Assembly (NCBI GenBank): GCA_014529385.2 | Contig: CM043949.1 | Coordinates: forward strand, 109,453,977 to 109,517,976 | From: Adiantum capillus-veneris | Taxonomy: Eukaryota > Streptophyta > Polypodiopsida > Polypodiales > Pteridaceae | Reading direction: 5' to 3' | DNA length: 64,000 nucleotides | Part shown: positions 24,175 to 35,048 of the stretch, one piece after another | How the letters are laid out: each line of letters starts with the position of its first letter | How positions within the stretch are numbered: the stretch's first letter is position 1 | The notes under the pieces: model-generated | Seen by the model: the letters and a program-made list of their open reading frames with translations, nothing else | Told to the model about the DNA's origin: nothing | Databases searched by the model: none | Translations under genes and position numbers: made by a program

Positions 24175-24197
24175 AGGGATATTATACCATGAAACTC

Positions 24198-25516
24198 TCA
24201 TCTTGCAAAAAAGCTCATCCTTCCATAGGTTGGCTGATCCGATTGACTCCTGGGCTGGTCGCTTAAACCAATCCTCCATATCCTGTTTATTAGTTGATGG
24301 CTTAAGATTATTTCGAATAGTTTGAAATGTGGATTCATCAGGAAGGTTTCTTTATAATTTTTTGCCTTTTCAAAGAAGAGTTTAAGGCAGTCCAGTGGGT
24401 TATTGGAGGTCTCCATTGCCTCGTCATCGCTACTGTCATCTGAAACAAATCCATTCCTCTCCTCCTGATACTTGGAGATAGTGGCTAGTGCAAAGTCCTC
24501 CCGCAAACAAAAAATACTTGTATATCATGAAGAAAAATGTATGACCTATTTCCAAATTTAAAATCTAGCACTCCTGGTAGCATTAAGGTGGCTTGCCGCT
24601 CATTGAAACTTGGCACATCTAGAGGTAGCTTGGTATCTGAGGTTTTCACTGAGAGAAGATTTCTTCATTCCACCTCTTTTGTTTTTTCTTCAAGATCAAT
24701 GGACTCCTCTATTTTCGTCACTTCAATATATTCCTCATTCTTTTCCTCTTTCTCATTTGCTGGTAAATCGTGTTCCTCCATGACCTCCTTAGGATCTTTC
24801 ATAAGACTTGTAAATAATACATTTAAAAATATTAGAAATCCAAAGGATTCTTGAACCAGCTTGCACTCCCGTTCATGTAAGCTGCACCAATTGGGCCCGT
24901 ACATAAGAGGCAGCTGATTTTTACTTCTTGTAAGACTGTCTTTTAGGATCACGGTCTTTTAAATGGACTACCACCATTTCACCAACATTAACCCTGTCCT
25001 CTTGAGTGTGAAGCTCAAAATTCTCTCGTTCCAGCTTCAAGAGTGTTCAATCTGTTCAGCTATAAACACATCAAGATTAAATGGAGCATTAAAAATGCAG
25101 GAAACCAAGTCAAACTTATCACCAGCCCCAAACAAAATTACAAAATCTAAAAGCCTTCCATCAATCATTGTAGGGTCTTCATAAATAACTGCCTCTTTTT
25201 TCTTTTGGATTGTTGCAACACATTGGGCACTCTGCAAAGTAGGTGCCGAAAAATCCACTTCTCTCTTAAGTGAGTTCAGTAAAGTAAATTTTGGAGTAGA
25301 AGGGGACTCCATTTCGACAGATGGATCAGTATCAGGCTCCTCCAAACTCATGGCAGGCTCTGCACCAGATATATCAATGGGATCTATGAAGTCTACATTC
25401 CTCTTTATTGATGTTTTTAACAGCTCCAAAAGTTTTCTTGGAATGTTTGTTTGGCCAACGATGTGCTCGGGATCTATTTTCTGCCTCTTCCTCCTATGTG
25501 ATCTTAATCCTACCAT
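24198..25516 (-). pseudogene. Decayed gene of unknown function with acidic tract
   Basis: Successive protein-like segments on the - strand. The start is MVGLRSHRRKRQKIDPEHIV (25516), a basic, NLS-like N terminus, followed by a Ser/Pro/Glu-rich middle and RLLDFVILFGAGDKFDLVSC. In other frames come ERENFELHTQEDRVNVGEMV; an acidic stretch (ANEKEEKNEEYIEVTKIEES); DVPSFNERQATLMLPGVLDF; and REDFALATISKYQEERNGFV followed by SDDSSDDEA, a CK2-site-like acidic patch. At least four frame changes or stops (25037, ~24915, 24665, ~24507) interrupt it. I cannot name a family. It reads like a nuclear protein, but that is inference. It may be cargo of the element that carried the genes at 19-22 kb or 32-38 kb. 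Confidence 0.4.
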
Positions 25517-25715
25517 TTATTTCATACTCACAAATGTAAGTTTGATCAAACACAAATAAAAAGAAGAGCACCACATGATCATATAAGTTTTGAACAAACT
25601 ATAGCTAGATATCTCACAGTTATTCCCAACTAATCATATAGACAATAACATAAGATGATTAGCATGGATAGAATGCAAAACTGCTTTATAGTTGTGAAGA
25701 GCAAAAGCCATACAA

Positions 25716-25780
25716 GTGGATCACGGCGTGCAGAGTACATAAACCAAAATCCATAGAGCTAATGGCGTGCCGTGATCCAC
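25716..25780. repeat. 65-bp inverted-repeat element, copy 1
   Basis: Arms GTGGATCACGGCGTGC (left) and GCGTGCCGTGATCCAC (right) surround a 33-bp centre. A perfect 14-bp inverted repeat (25714-25727 with 25769-25782) extends two bases outside. Its centre is similar to copy 2 (TA..TAAAC.AA..TCCA). Confidence 0.85.
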
Positions 25781-25863
25781 TTAATGGGCTTTCATACAAT
25801 GGAATATCTACCAAAACATCAAAGGATATTATTCTCCAAAAAAACGTTTGTACAATTTCAAAA

Positions 25864-25928
25864 GAGGATCACGACGCGCGGAATATGTAAACGAACGTCC
25901 ACAACACTACTGGCGCGCCGTGATCCAA
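25864..25928. repeat. 65-bp inverted-repeat element, copy 2
   Basis: Arms GAGGATCACGACGCGC and GCGCGCCGTGATCCAA (13 of 14 paired over the GGATCACGACGCGC core), 33-bp centre. Starts 148 bp after copy 1. Confidence 0.85.
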
Positions 25929-26140
25929 TATTGGTTGGTGAAATGTTAAATGGTCTTTTTACATTTTGAAGCACAATTCCTAGACACAACTAAACTATGG
26001 ACCAAATGAAAATGAAGAGATTGACTTTACCTTTGCCATGACTAAACATTGCTCTTGGAGTAGAGATTCAAGACTAAGAATGTTGTTTTGGGTCTTCAAG
26101 CTTCTGATTCCTGCACCTTGAAGGAGGCAGAGGCCTTTTG

Positions 26141-26143
<3 letters not shown>

Positions 26144-26180
<37 letters not shown>
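26144..26180. repeat. (CT)n microsatellite
   Basis: About 18 units. Confidence 0.97.
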
Positions 26181-26181
<1 letters not shown>

Positions 26182-26267
26182 GCCTCTATCTCTTTCTTGA
26201 GGTTTGTATTTAGCTTCACCAATATGATTTCTATTCTCCCCTTAATCAATCCTATCACCACACAAGT

Positions 26268-26270
<3 letters not shown>

Positions 26271-26313
<43 letters not shown>
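26271..26313. repeat. (CT)n microsatellite
   Basis: About 21 units. It lies 90 bp after the previous array. Confidence 0.97.
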
Positions 26314-26314
<1 letters not shown>

Positions 26315-26370
26315 CTTTTCATGCACTAATAGACATTACCGTTAGCGTTTTTAATGAAGCAATCCGAATA

Positions 26371-26658
26371 TTATTATACACATTGGAATGGGGGACACGA
26401 GAACACACACAGTACACAAACTAGATGCCTCTCTATAGCCCAACAGATATCCAACACCCCAAGCCACTCGGATAGACTCACACACACTGTATTTTCTGTA
26501 TGGATTTACTAGTATTATTATACACATTGGAATGGGGGACACGAGAACACACACAGTACACAAACTAGATGCCTCTCTATAGCCCAACAGATATCCAACA
26601 CCCCAAGCCACTCGGATAGACTCACACACACTGTATTTTCTGTATGGATTTACTAGTA
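26371..26658. repeat. Perfect 144-bp tandem duplication
   Basis: Copies 26371-26514 and 26515-26658 look identical over the whole unit (TTATTATACACATTGGAATG ... TGGATTTACTAGTA). 144 is a multiple of three, so a - strand reading frame crosses both copies, but it has no recognisable homology. A related segment (GGGGGAAACGAGAA ... ATGCCTCTCTATAGCTCA) occurs once at ~28580-28640. Confidence 0.95.
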
Positions 26659-26828
26659 AGCTCGTAATTTTGCACAATTCACGACTACACCCGCCTAGCC
26701 ATATGCAGCTTAACAACACAAACTCGTCAATAGCTCAACACATAGCACACTTTCCAAGAAAGAGGACATAGCCGCAATCATTAAACTCTTCTCTTGCTCC
26801 TTCTTGCACACACAATTCATCTTTCTTT

Positions 26829-26847
26829 CTCTCTCTCTCTCTCTCTT
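26829..26847. repeat. Short (CT)n array
   Basis: About nine units. Confidence 0.9.
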
Positions 26848-29800
26848 TGCTTTACCCACTCCTTGGAAAACACACACGGAATCAGGATTTGAGTACAAGA
26901 GAAGACACCAATACAAAATAGATGAGGCAAGCAGAGCAATGAGCTTTAAATAGGGCTATGATAGCTTTCAAAGAAACATATACAAACTCAGTCGATGCCG
27001 GTTTTCTTCAAACTTACAAAGCAATTTCAAGAATAAGAAGTGATCGTCTATCAACATGGGATGCTCTGAATAGCCTTGGCTTGTCCTTTTGTAGTGCTAT
27101 CATGAACCTGAAGGCTTTATGATAAGGATTTTTTTCCTTCTTGCAGAGCTAATGGTCCTCAAGATCATACGACCATCTGCAAGCAATCGAACACTCTCTG
27201 GCAGAGTTCGACACCACTATTGATGGCGCCCCTCTGGCGGCCCACCTCCTCTATGGCAGACCTTTGCGGCTTTTGCAGCCTGCCAACTTGATCCCTGGCT
27301 TCCCTCATCAACTCCACAAGGCCTCCGGTCCCTTCCTTCTGCAAGAAACCAGGGCTTTGATAGCAGCCCCTCTCCCCACGCTCTCTTCATGCACCCGTTT
27401 TAAAGCCATCTTCCAAGATTGGCGCCACCTATTTGCCATGAGCATAGTCTCCTCTTGCATGGCAACCACATGGCTCATCTTTCCCACTATCCATTCGTTG
27501 CACAGTGCCGTCCCAGCCTGTATGGAGCCCTGACTTGCCTCAGATTCCTATTCGGCATCTCACCAACTAGCTCCCCTTGCTCCATGCCGTCGCCACTTGT
27601 ATGGCTCTCCCTCGCATGCCCTGCACGTGGTGGCTCTCGCTTTGCCTTGCTCCATCTGGCCAGCACTTCCCATGCTTATCTTCACCTACACATCAACACG
27701 TGGTGCCACTTTCTTCACATCATGTCGACCTGCAGATGCCTACTGTAGCGCGTTTTTTATAGCATGGCAAACTTCAAACTTTTATTTCAACATGCGAGTT
27801 AGCCGGTGTTCCCACCGAACACAACCCGCAGCCAATAGCTTTGCATCTCTTACCATATCTCGAGACCTTTGCTTTCAAACCAAGGCCTTCATGGCTTTAA
27901 GTAAAAATCTTGGATGCTTTGATACTTGCTGATAATGGCGACCGCAACAAACATTGGCCACTCCGAACCCCAATGCAGCCATGCTAGATAGCTACATTCG
28001 AGCTCTGGTATGGATGGATCTCCAAAAGAGCTCCAAATAATAGGCCAAAAAAAACTGATCCATAGAGTAAATGGAGACTATACTTTATGTACCTGCAAAC
28101 ATCTCGATCATTAGAGGCCCAAAATCACCGCTTGACCTGTAAAGTGCCACATCTAGCATACACATCATGATCAAGCTTGCCGCTATCGGCATCTGCACCG
28201 ACTCCACCGCTTCCACCTGTATCTGCATGATTCCATAGCGAGGCTATAGCCATTATTCTGGACCGACATAACTTAGTTGTACCATCATTGCCCAACCCAC
28301 TGCTTGAACATTTATGTTCAACCAATGAAAGCGTTTATTATTCAAAAATTTGTAAACCTGCTAACACTATCCAAAGATGAAATAAAGCCATATGTACAAA
28401 GTATTATTTATGTCTTTGTGCTATCTTGGACTGCACTCCTCAAGTGGGATGCCCAACCCCCTTCTTTGCCTGCAACGATCCACTAGGGTCAAATACTTGG
28501 CATTGGCCATTGCCATCCACAAGCAGCTCCCTGTAGTGCAACTCCCAAGCACAAACACAATAGTGGACACCACAAGATGGAAAGGGGGAAACGAGAAAAC
28601 CACCAGCACACTCAGTGAATGCCTCTCTATAGCTCAGTGATGCCACATCACCCCTATCCCGTAGAACCACACATCTTGATACACGATCTGGAAATAACTA
28701 TTGCCTCTGCTCGTACCCAACCAACTCTTGCTACATATACCCAACCACAAAGCTTTTACCTCAACCTTTGATCCTTCATAGCACCATACACTCACATGCA
28801 AGTAGTCTCGACACCCTCAGGAATTTGGAAACCGCTGCTAGCATACACTACATTCTCACGGAGAGCACATACACTTGACACATGATGAAATCACTCATAT
28901 AACCGATGCATAATAATACAGGAGAGTAGAGAGGAGGTTGATACAAACGTAAGAATAACTAGCAAATATCATGGTATAAATAGGGATCAATGGTAAAGTT
29001 TTAATTCCCTTCATCTAGCTACTCTGACCCTACCAACATGACGTCGTACTTTTCCTCCTCCTTGTGCTATCATTCACACTCACTTTCTGATTGTCTTTGA
29101 CTTTTCTCCATTGATCACGGCCACCTCCTTGAATGCGAGCGCTACCAAGAGGCTACCAAAGCTTTTGGCCTTTAACAATGCTCTGTCCGGCTTCTCAACC
29201 TTTGGTAGCTATAGGTTGCACCCAAGCGCCTCCTCTTTGAGCCAGTGGTGCACCTCTTTGGATAGCCCGTGCTCATAGCATGCCCTCGACCTTCAACACC
29301 CTACAATGCTCCTCTTGGTAATCCTCAGCATCTTAGCCAGCCCATGGAGTTTCCCATGTCGCGACCTGGCTGTGATCTTCAGCTTGAGATCCCAACCTTT
29401 CTTCCTCTGTCCTACTCACTGAATGTTTGCAATCCTGCATGACCACCAATCCCCGCAACGGTTTGCTCTCAGGCTCATGCTTTGCAACCGGCTGGTTCAC
29501 TTCTCTCCTCTGTGCTCTTCTACACTCAGCTCTAGGCACGTTGCACTGCTGTACCACACTACCTAATCGGCCTCCTTTGTGTTGCTAGCTCTTCCCCAGC
29601 CACGTCTGGCGTCTCCCTCCAGCAGCACCATCCTCCCATGCAACAGGTTGCACTGCTCTCCCTCTGTAGAACCAACCCTTGCAGGCGGCTCTATGCACGC
29701 AGCACCTTCATCTCCCTATATTTCAGCTTGTTGGACGCGAGCCCTTCCTTCACTCTCTCTTGCAATATTCGGCCACCCTGCAGTACTGGCTCCTGATCTC

Positions 29801-30860
29801 TGGCCTTGACTTGTGGTGACGACCGCCCACCCACAAATGGTGGCCCTCAATCAACTCCCCAATCAGCCCTCAGCGACCTCCAATCTACTGCTCAAAGCCA
29901 CGCCACTTTTGACGGCTTCTCTCTCGCTCACGGCCGAGCCCTCAACCCCTGGCCCTTGATATCTTGCTGTGATACGGCAGTTCTACGTCCACTTGATGTC
30001 CTTCCCGACCCTACTCGGGCGGCCCATGCACTGGCCTTACCTACCTTGCTTAGCCCTCAAGGGCTCCCGCTTGCCAATTCCGGCCCTGTATTATGTCCAG
30101 CTCCTCCTTACAAATGGCGACTCCCTCTAGATGGCGACTTTCCCATGCAAAGTGTGTTGCAGTAGCGCCACCCCGTATTCATTTTTTTAAAAGGTTTTTT
30201 AGCCAAAAAAAACCCTCAAACTTGGCCTAGATACACACGCCCGCCATGGTCGACTTGAATGGATGATATTAAAAGAACTGCTGCTCAGCTTCCTATTGCA
30301 ATGCTCGCCAGCCGATCTCACACCACATGATGCCCGTAAAAAAAACTCCTCTTGTACTGTCCACGGTTGTTGGTCAGCTATAGTTCTTTGCACACTAGAT
30401 CTCTGACCAAAATCACCACACTGAGAGTGATATTACGATATTACTGCTATGTCACCCACTTTGAGAGTCGCCAAATAATGACCTTCAAGCTCGCAAAAAC
30501 TTTGAACTCGCCCAGCTTTAGCACCTGTTTTGCATACACCATGACACAACCACTTGATGATACCCACTCACCCTTTTTGACAAAGCTTCTGAATTCCGTT
30601 TGACCAATTAAGAGCCACATCTGGCATACACATCCCAATCACATTTGCCGCAATCTGCATCTAGCACCTGTTCAAGCATTCCCCCATCATGCTACTGATT
30701 TCCACACACATGCTATTGGCTTCTCCCTGGGTCGACCAAATTTGGTTGCTCCAACTTGTTAGAAGGACATGCATTAAATGGGTGGTACGACCACAATAAG
30801 TACTATTTAACAACCGAAAAATACGTGTACTATCTATGGTAACAAATGCACACTTGGATT

Positions 30861-30865
<5 letters not shown>
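26848..30865. other. GC-richer block (about 27.2-30.2 kb) without recognisable genes
   Basis: C-rich sequence relative to its AT-rich surroundings. Long frames exist in several phases on both strands, but they are Pro/Ser/Leu/Cys-rich, overlap each other, and contain no family motif I know. Internal dispersed repeats tie its parts together: GTGCCACATCTAGCATACAC at ~28142 recurs as GAGCCACATCTGGCATACAC at ~30610, each followed by a C..TTGCCG.(A/T)ATC(G/T)GCATCT segment. This favours a non-coding or degenerate repeat (for example a non-autonomous element) over genes. Confidence 0.5.
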
Positions 30866-30917
<52 letters not shown>

Positions 30918-31055
30918 GACCTCTGTGAGAGATAGAAATAGAGAGAGAGAGAGACCTACCGATGAGATAACCTCTGCAACCAAGGCACAAAGCTCCTTCA
31001 AGCGTTTTCTTCCAATTTAATTCCACCGAGAGAGGTATTTCCAAAGTGTTTGTTG

Positions 31056-31123
<68 letters not shown>

Positions 31124-31164
31124 TGAGTGTCTGTTGGGTTAGAGAGAGAGAGAGAGAGAGAGAG
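30866..31164. repeat. Cluster of (GA)n microsatellites
   Basis: Arrays at 30866-30916, 31060-31119 and 31140-31164, with a shorter one at ~30941-30953. Confidence 0.96.
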
Positions 31165-31245
31165 TGCGAGATAGTGTTTTTGATTGCTTGCTTGGTTTGA
31201 AAGAGGAAGATACATAGAGAGAGAGAAAGAGAGGGAGGTCATGAA

Positions 31246-31427
<182 letters not shown>

Positions 31428-31433
31428 CAAGAA

Positions 31434-31495
31434 GTGGATCACGACGTGCAATAGGCTATTATTCTGTCTCAAAGCTGAGCCCGCGCACCGTGATC

Positions 31496-31498
<3 letters not shown>
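31434..31498. repeat. 65-bp inverted-repeat element, copy 4
   Basis: Left arm GTGGATCACGACGTGC (31434-31449), right arm GCGCACCGTGATCCAC (31483-31498), 13 of 16 paired. The centre shares ..TGAGCCCGCGC with copy 3. Followed by ACACAC and (AG)n. Confidence 0.85.
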
Positions 31499-31542
<44 letters not shown>

Positions 31543-31736
31543 AGGTAGGGGGTGAAGTCTTAGACAATACAAAAGAACATTTCTCACCAATCCACCTTGG
31601 AGTAAATAACAAAGCACTAAAACCAATGTCTAAAACTAGAGTGGGATGGTTAGACGGATAGTTAGGGTATCCATACGGGCGCCAACCATTGTAGCCATGT
31701 GGAAGAGGTGGTGGGGAAAACACCAAATGACAATTA

Positions 31737-31740
<4 letters not shown>
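31499..31740. other. Interval with (GA)n and no recognised gene
   Basis: (AG)n 31505-31536, then unique sequence with nothing recognised. Confidence 0.7.

Positions 31741-31830
<90 letters not shown>
31741..31830. repeat. (GA)45 microsatellite upstream of the H3-like gene
   Basis: 90 bp of uninterrupted AG. It ends 28 bp before the ATG of the histone-like gene. Long GA arrays in plant 5' regions can bind BBR/BPC GAGA-binding proteins (established); a role here is inference. Confidence 0.97.
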
Positions 31831-31833
<3 letters not shown>

Positions 31834-31858
31834 GTTTGCATTTTTCTCTTACAGTGGA

Positions 31859-32269
31859 ATGGCAAGAACAAAGGCAACAGCAAGGAAGGCAGGGAAAGGA
31901 CCAGGGCTTGCAAAGAAAGCATGTGGAAGGTCTGCTAGTAAGAAGAAAACTTCAGGTGAACCAATGAAGATATTGAAGGGACCAAGAATGAATAATATTC
32001 GGAGAAACATGGGTTTATTTAGAGAGATCAGAAAAGCTCAGAAATGCATTGAGTTTTGTGTCCCTAAACTTCCTTTCCAAAGAGCAGTAAGGCAAATTTG
32101 TGAGGAAGCATGTACCGGTACAATGAGATGGAAGCATGTTGCCCTGCTCTGTCTTCAAGAAGCAGCATAAGATTTTTTACTGGAGTATTTTAATGATATC
32201 ACCATTGTTGTTGCTCATGCTCACTGGGTGACAATAATGGGCAAGGACAGTAAGACGCTCAGAGACTAA
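31859..32269 (+). pseudogene. Divergent histone H3-like gene with CenH3-like features, interrupted
   Basis: Starts MARTKATARKAGKGPG, like the canonical H3 tail for its first ten residues, then diverges. Histone fold: FREIRKAQK (residues 54-62, alpha-N), KLPFQRAVRQI (70-80, alpha-1), MRWKHVALLCLQEAA (89-103, alpha-2). An in-frame TAA (32168-32170) stands at the first residue after LQEAA. Beyond it the same frame continues DFLLEYFNDITIVVAHAH and WVTIMGKDSKTLRD (alpha-2/alpha-3) to TAA 32267-32269. Loop 1 is one residue longer than in canonical H3 and a Trp (91) precedes alpha-2; both are features of plant centromeric H3. No intron is seen. A CTCTTACAG just before the ATG could be a 3' splice site. 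It could be a retrocopy, transposon cargo or a decayed CenH3 relative. The H3-family call is firm; the subtype is inference. Confidence 0.78.
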
Positions 32270-32687
32270 GTTGCAGATATGATAAGCTCCTTATCCCTAA
32301 TGAGTTTATTGACCCCAAAATGAAGGATATATTGCTAATACCACCAGGCCGACGAGATCATGGGGTTAAGATTCATGAGGTTACTCATGATGTGAATACC
32401 ACCGCCAGAGCTGAGCAAGAAGAAAGACGTCACCTGGAAGCAGACAAATTAAAGAGGATACAGACTGCTACTGTTGATGAAGAGGCCCATAGGAGAAATT
32501 ATGGGCAAGTTACCACATGCTTAAATGAAAGAAACAATGATATTTTACATTCCATGAAAGAAGGACTGTTAGCAACCATTCCCCTTGCTAATGGTACTAC
32601 GCAATTAGCTCTGGATTCTGTTGATATTGGGATTTTGAAAGGTCCCAATGCACAAATTACAGACTCTATTGTTAATTTATGCCTAAA

Positions 32688-32764
32688 GTAAGTGCTCTTC
32701 TCTACCTTTAAGATCCTTTTTTTTGGTACTTGGTCTCTAATTAAATCCTTGTTTTTTATTGTAG
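32688..32764 (+). other. Probable spliceosomal intron (77 bp)
   Basis: CCTAAA|GTAAGT donor, pyrimidine/T-rich 3' end, TTATTGTAG|CTTAAT acceptor. Removal restores a frame into the protease block in phase 2. Confidence 0.75.
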
Positions 32765-33298
32765 CTTAATAAAGAGCCAACTCCCTCAACAAACCCATAC
32801 TGAAATACATGTTTTAGATCCACAGTTTTCTATGCCACTCTGGATAAAAAACACCCCTCATGGCACAATGGAGATATGGTTTGTCCATTGTCCAATGCTT
32901 CAGGTCACAACTCTGATGTTGCCATACAAACCGAATAATCATTGGAGCCTTGTATGCATTGAACTGGACAAACAAGTGGTATGGACTATCAACTCCATAC
33001 AAGAAACACATTCAGAGATAAGAGTGTGAATGTTGATAAAACCTTGAGTGTTTATTTGGGCTATGGTTGATGACCTCAATATTGGTAATAACAAATAACC
33101 TTCACTGTTCATAGATGTGTAAAAAGATTACTTCATGTCTATGGAAGGCTTTGTGGAAATCATGAACTTTATAAGTCAACCTTTAAAGATGTCAAAGTGC
33201 ATAATCAGACATATCCAAATTCCTGTGGTTGGAGATGTCTTCTCCATGCAGAGTACATACTACATAGTTTTTTTGCTTTGAATCCATTTATGTCAAAG

Positions 33299-33378
33299 GT
33301 ATTTCCTTGCTATGATTTGGACCAACTTGGTGCTATTATTAGTTAAAGTGTTGACCACAAGTTAACCTAATTTTGCAG
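33299..33378 (+). other. Probable spliceosomal intron (80 bp)
   Basis: TCAAAG|GTATTT donor and TTTTGCAG|AATGCT acceptor; joins NPFMSK to NAVENY in phase 0. Confidence 0.7.
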
Positions 33379-34172
33379 AATGCTGTGGAAAATTATACCT
33401 TGGAATATTTACAAAGGTACCGCGCTTCAATGATTGAACATCTACTATCTTTCAACCCCAAGAGTTTTAGATGCAAAAGATAGTTTTGTCGACGATCATA
33501 TAATAACTTTAAAAATGACCAGTGATGAGGAAGTCATGTCAGTTTCCACCACTGGAAACCAAATCCCAAAAAATGACCCCAGATTAGAGGAACAAACACC
33601 GGTATGCTTTGCAATTGGAGCGACTGAATCCGAAGTTGGGGTTGATCAATGTGAAGTAGACCAAGCCCTTGAAAATGCAAATGTAAAATGCTCCTCAGAG
33701 TCGAGGAATGCAACAGAGGTTCTAGGCCACGTAGAGGAGGATAAGGGAGTGCCTATTATTGTGGCACAGGATGCGGCACATGATCAATATGAGGGAGTCC
33801 AAGCTCCTGAAATTGCTGATGTGAAGAGCTCTTCAGAGCCGAGAGAAGATACAGAGTGTCTTGACCATGTAGAGGAGGAGGCCAACATTGCAAATCAAAG
33901 CCAGGAACAGACAACAGAACAAGTTAACCATTTGACCATGGAAACACAAGAGTCCTGTACTGCACAACCACAAGAGATGGATACCCTTGGAAATACATAA
34001 GGGAACATTGACACTCAACAACAGAATGTCAACATTAGAAATGACTAGTATGGACTCTTGCTTCAAGTAGATATGGTCGTTCTGGTAATATCCATTGTAC
34101 TTAAATAATATACTCTTTTTTGTTTCTAATTACTTATATGTATGCACACAATAATTACAAAGACTAATTATA

Positions 34173-34747
34173 TTGGATCTCAATGGATTGTTGCTACTAC
34201 GACAGCCGTACAAGTGTACATACAAAGTTCTCCGATTTACGTAGTTTTCTCTTGGAAAATCTCAGAGTAGGAATTCGACCAGGCACAAAGGAATTTTTGA
34301 ATTTTTTGATTCCACGGTTTAGGGTTGCTATCTGGTCTTTCAATGGTGCAGGCCCAAAACTTGAATCCCCTTGTTACCATAGTTTGAAATTTGGCTAAAA
34401 TTCAGAGATCCGATTTTATTTTGTGTATAGTCAAAGAAATTGTAATACCATTGTGGGATATTTTCACCCAACTAAAGCTAATGTACCACTTTTCTACAAG
34501 CCTTTTGAACAGATCAATGTGCCTTATGATGCTCTCAATACTTTGTTGATTGATGACACACCACATAAGGGTTTTACTTAATCCACCTGGCACTACTATT
34601 CCCCCACCTTCATTTGAAGGGCATCTTCACGTTTTTTACCGAAAGGATATTTTGGTCCCATACCTGCAAGGAATGTACTTAAGCCCATTGAGCACATCAA
34701 AATTTGTACTTACAAATGTACTTAGTAATTTATTGTTTATACCTTGA
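34173..34747 (+). pseudogene. FCP1-type HAD phosphatase-like pseudogene
   Basis: The HAD motif I region reads LDLNGLLLLR at 34173, like the DLNGxL motif of a plant FCP1-homology subfamily. After a frameshift comes VGIRPGTKEFLNFLIPRF, then RVAIWS (motif II region). Further on, FYKPFEQINVPYDALNTLLI continues to DDTPHK (motif III acidic pair) at ~34540. One more frame change gives VLLNPPGTTIPPPSFEG and ILVPYLQGMYLSP, the usual tail. In established family terms these enzymes remove phosphate from proteins such as the RNA polymerase II CTD. Here at least three frame changes, and the first Asp context (DLNG not DLDE), argue against function. It lies about 130 bp after the protease-like gene on the same strand. 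Confidence 0.7.
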
Positions 34748-34785
34748 ATTGATACTGTCTACTTGTCTATGTGTTTCGAATACTT

Positions 34786-34813
<28 letters not shown>
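34786..34813. repeat. (GA)n microsatellite
   Basis: About 14 units. Confidence 0.96.
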
Positions 34814-34816
<3 letters not shown>

Positions 34817-35048
34817 CCTGAGCAAACACTTGATATTAAGATTAAACTAGTCAAAACAGTTACATTTCGTTGAAGCCATTCATGCTAGATTACATGGGCA
34901 CAATTTGAATACAACTAGAAAGTTCTCCGCACAAAAAATGCTTCTCCCTTCGTTGCATTACTCTTCGTCCGCCCAGCAAGAAATAAAAATTTACGGAGTC
35001 AATGTCGGCAGTCTCCTCCACTATGTCATGTCGAAGTTGCAAAATATT

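Larger units (their letters stand above)
32254..34045 (+). pseudogene. Ulp1-like (C48) cysteine-protease-like gene, spliced, decayed
   Basis: Exon 1 is open from 32254 (KLLIPNEFIDPKMKDILLIP..., then a charged helix). A GT-AG intron (32688-32764, GTAAGT donor) joins it in phase 2 to LIKSQLPQQTH and the catalytic block KPNNHWSLVCIELDKQVVWT. His is at 32940-32942; Asn (32991-32993, in TINSIQ) sits where Asp is usual. A GTGTG slip near 33025 shifts frame. The Cys block HNQTYPNSCGWRCLLHAEYI has Cys at 33224-33226, with Gln in the usual place before it. A second intron (33299-33378) leads to NAVENYTLEYLQRYRASMIE. After a C-run frameshift near 33455 comes an acidic tail holding two ~37-residue repeats (…ENANVKCSSESR… / …EIADVKSSSEPR…). 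Family homology suggests deSUMOylating-type proteases, which some plant Mutator elements carry. Activity is unlikely. Confidence 0.68.

Noticed and set aside
25716-25780. microRNA precursor
   Set aside because: Arms of about 16 bp are too short for a ~21-nt duplex and the centre is not conserved in the way of a mature miRNA; kept as an inverted-repeat element.
29333-30165. Long frames on both strands in the GC-rich block
   Set aside because: Overlapping in several phases with C-rich composition and no family motif; explained by low stop-codon density.
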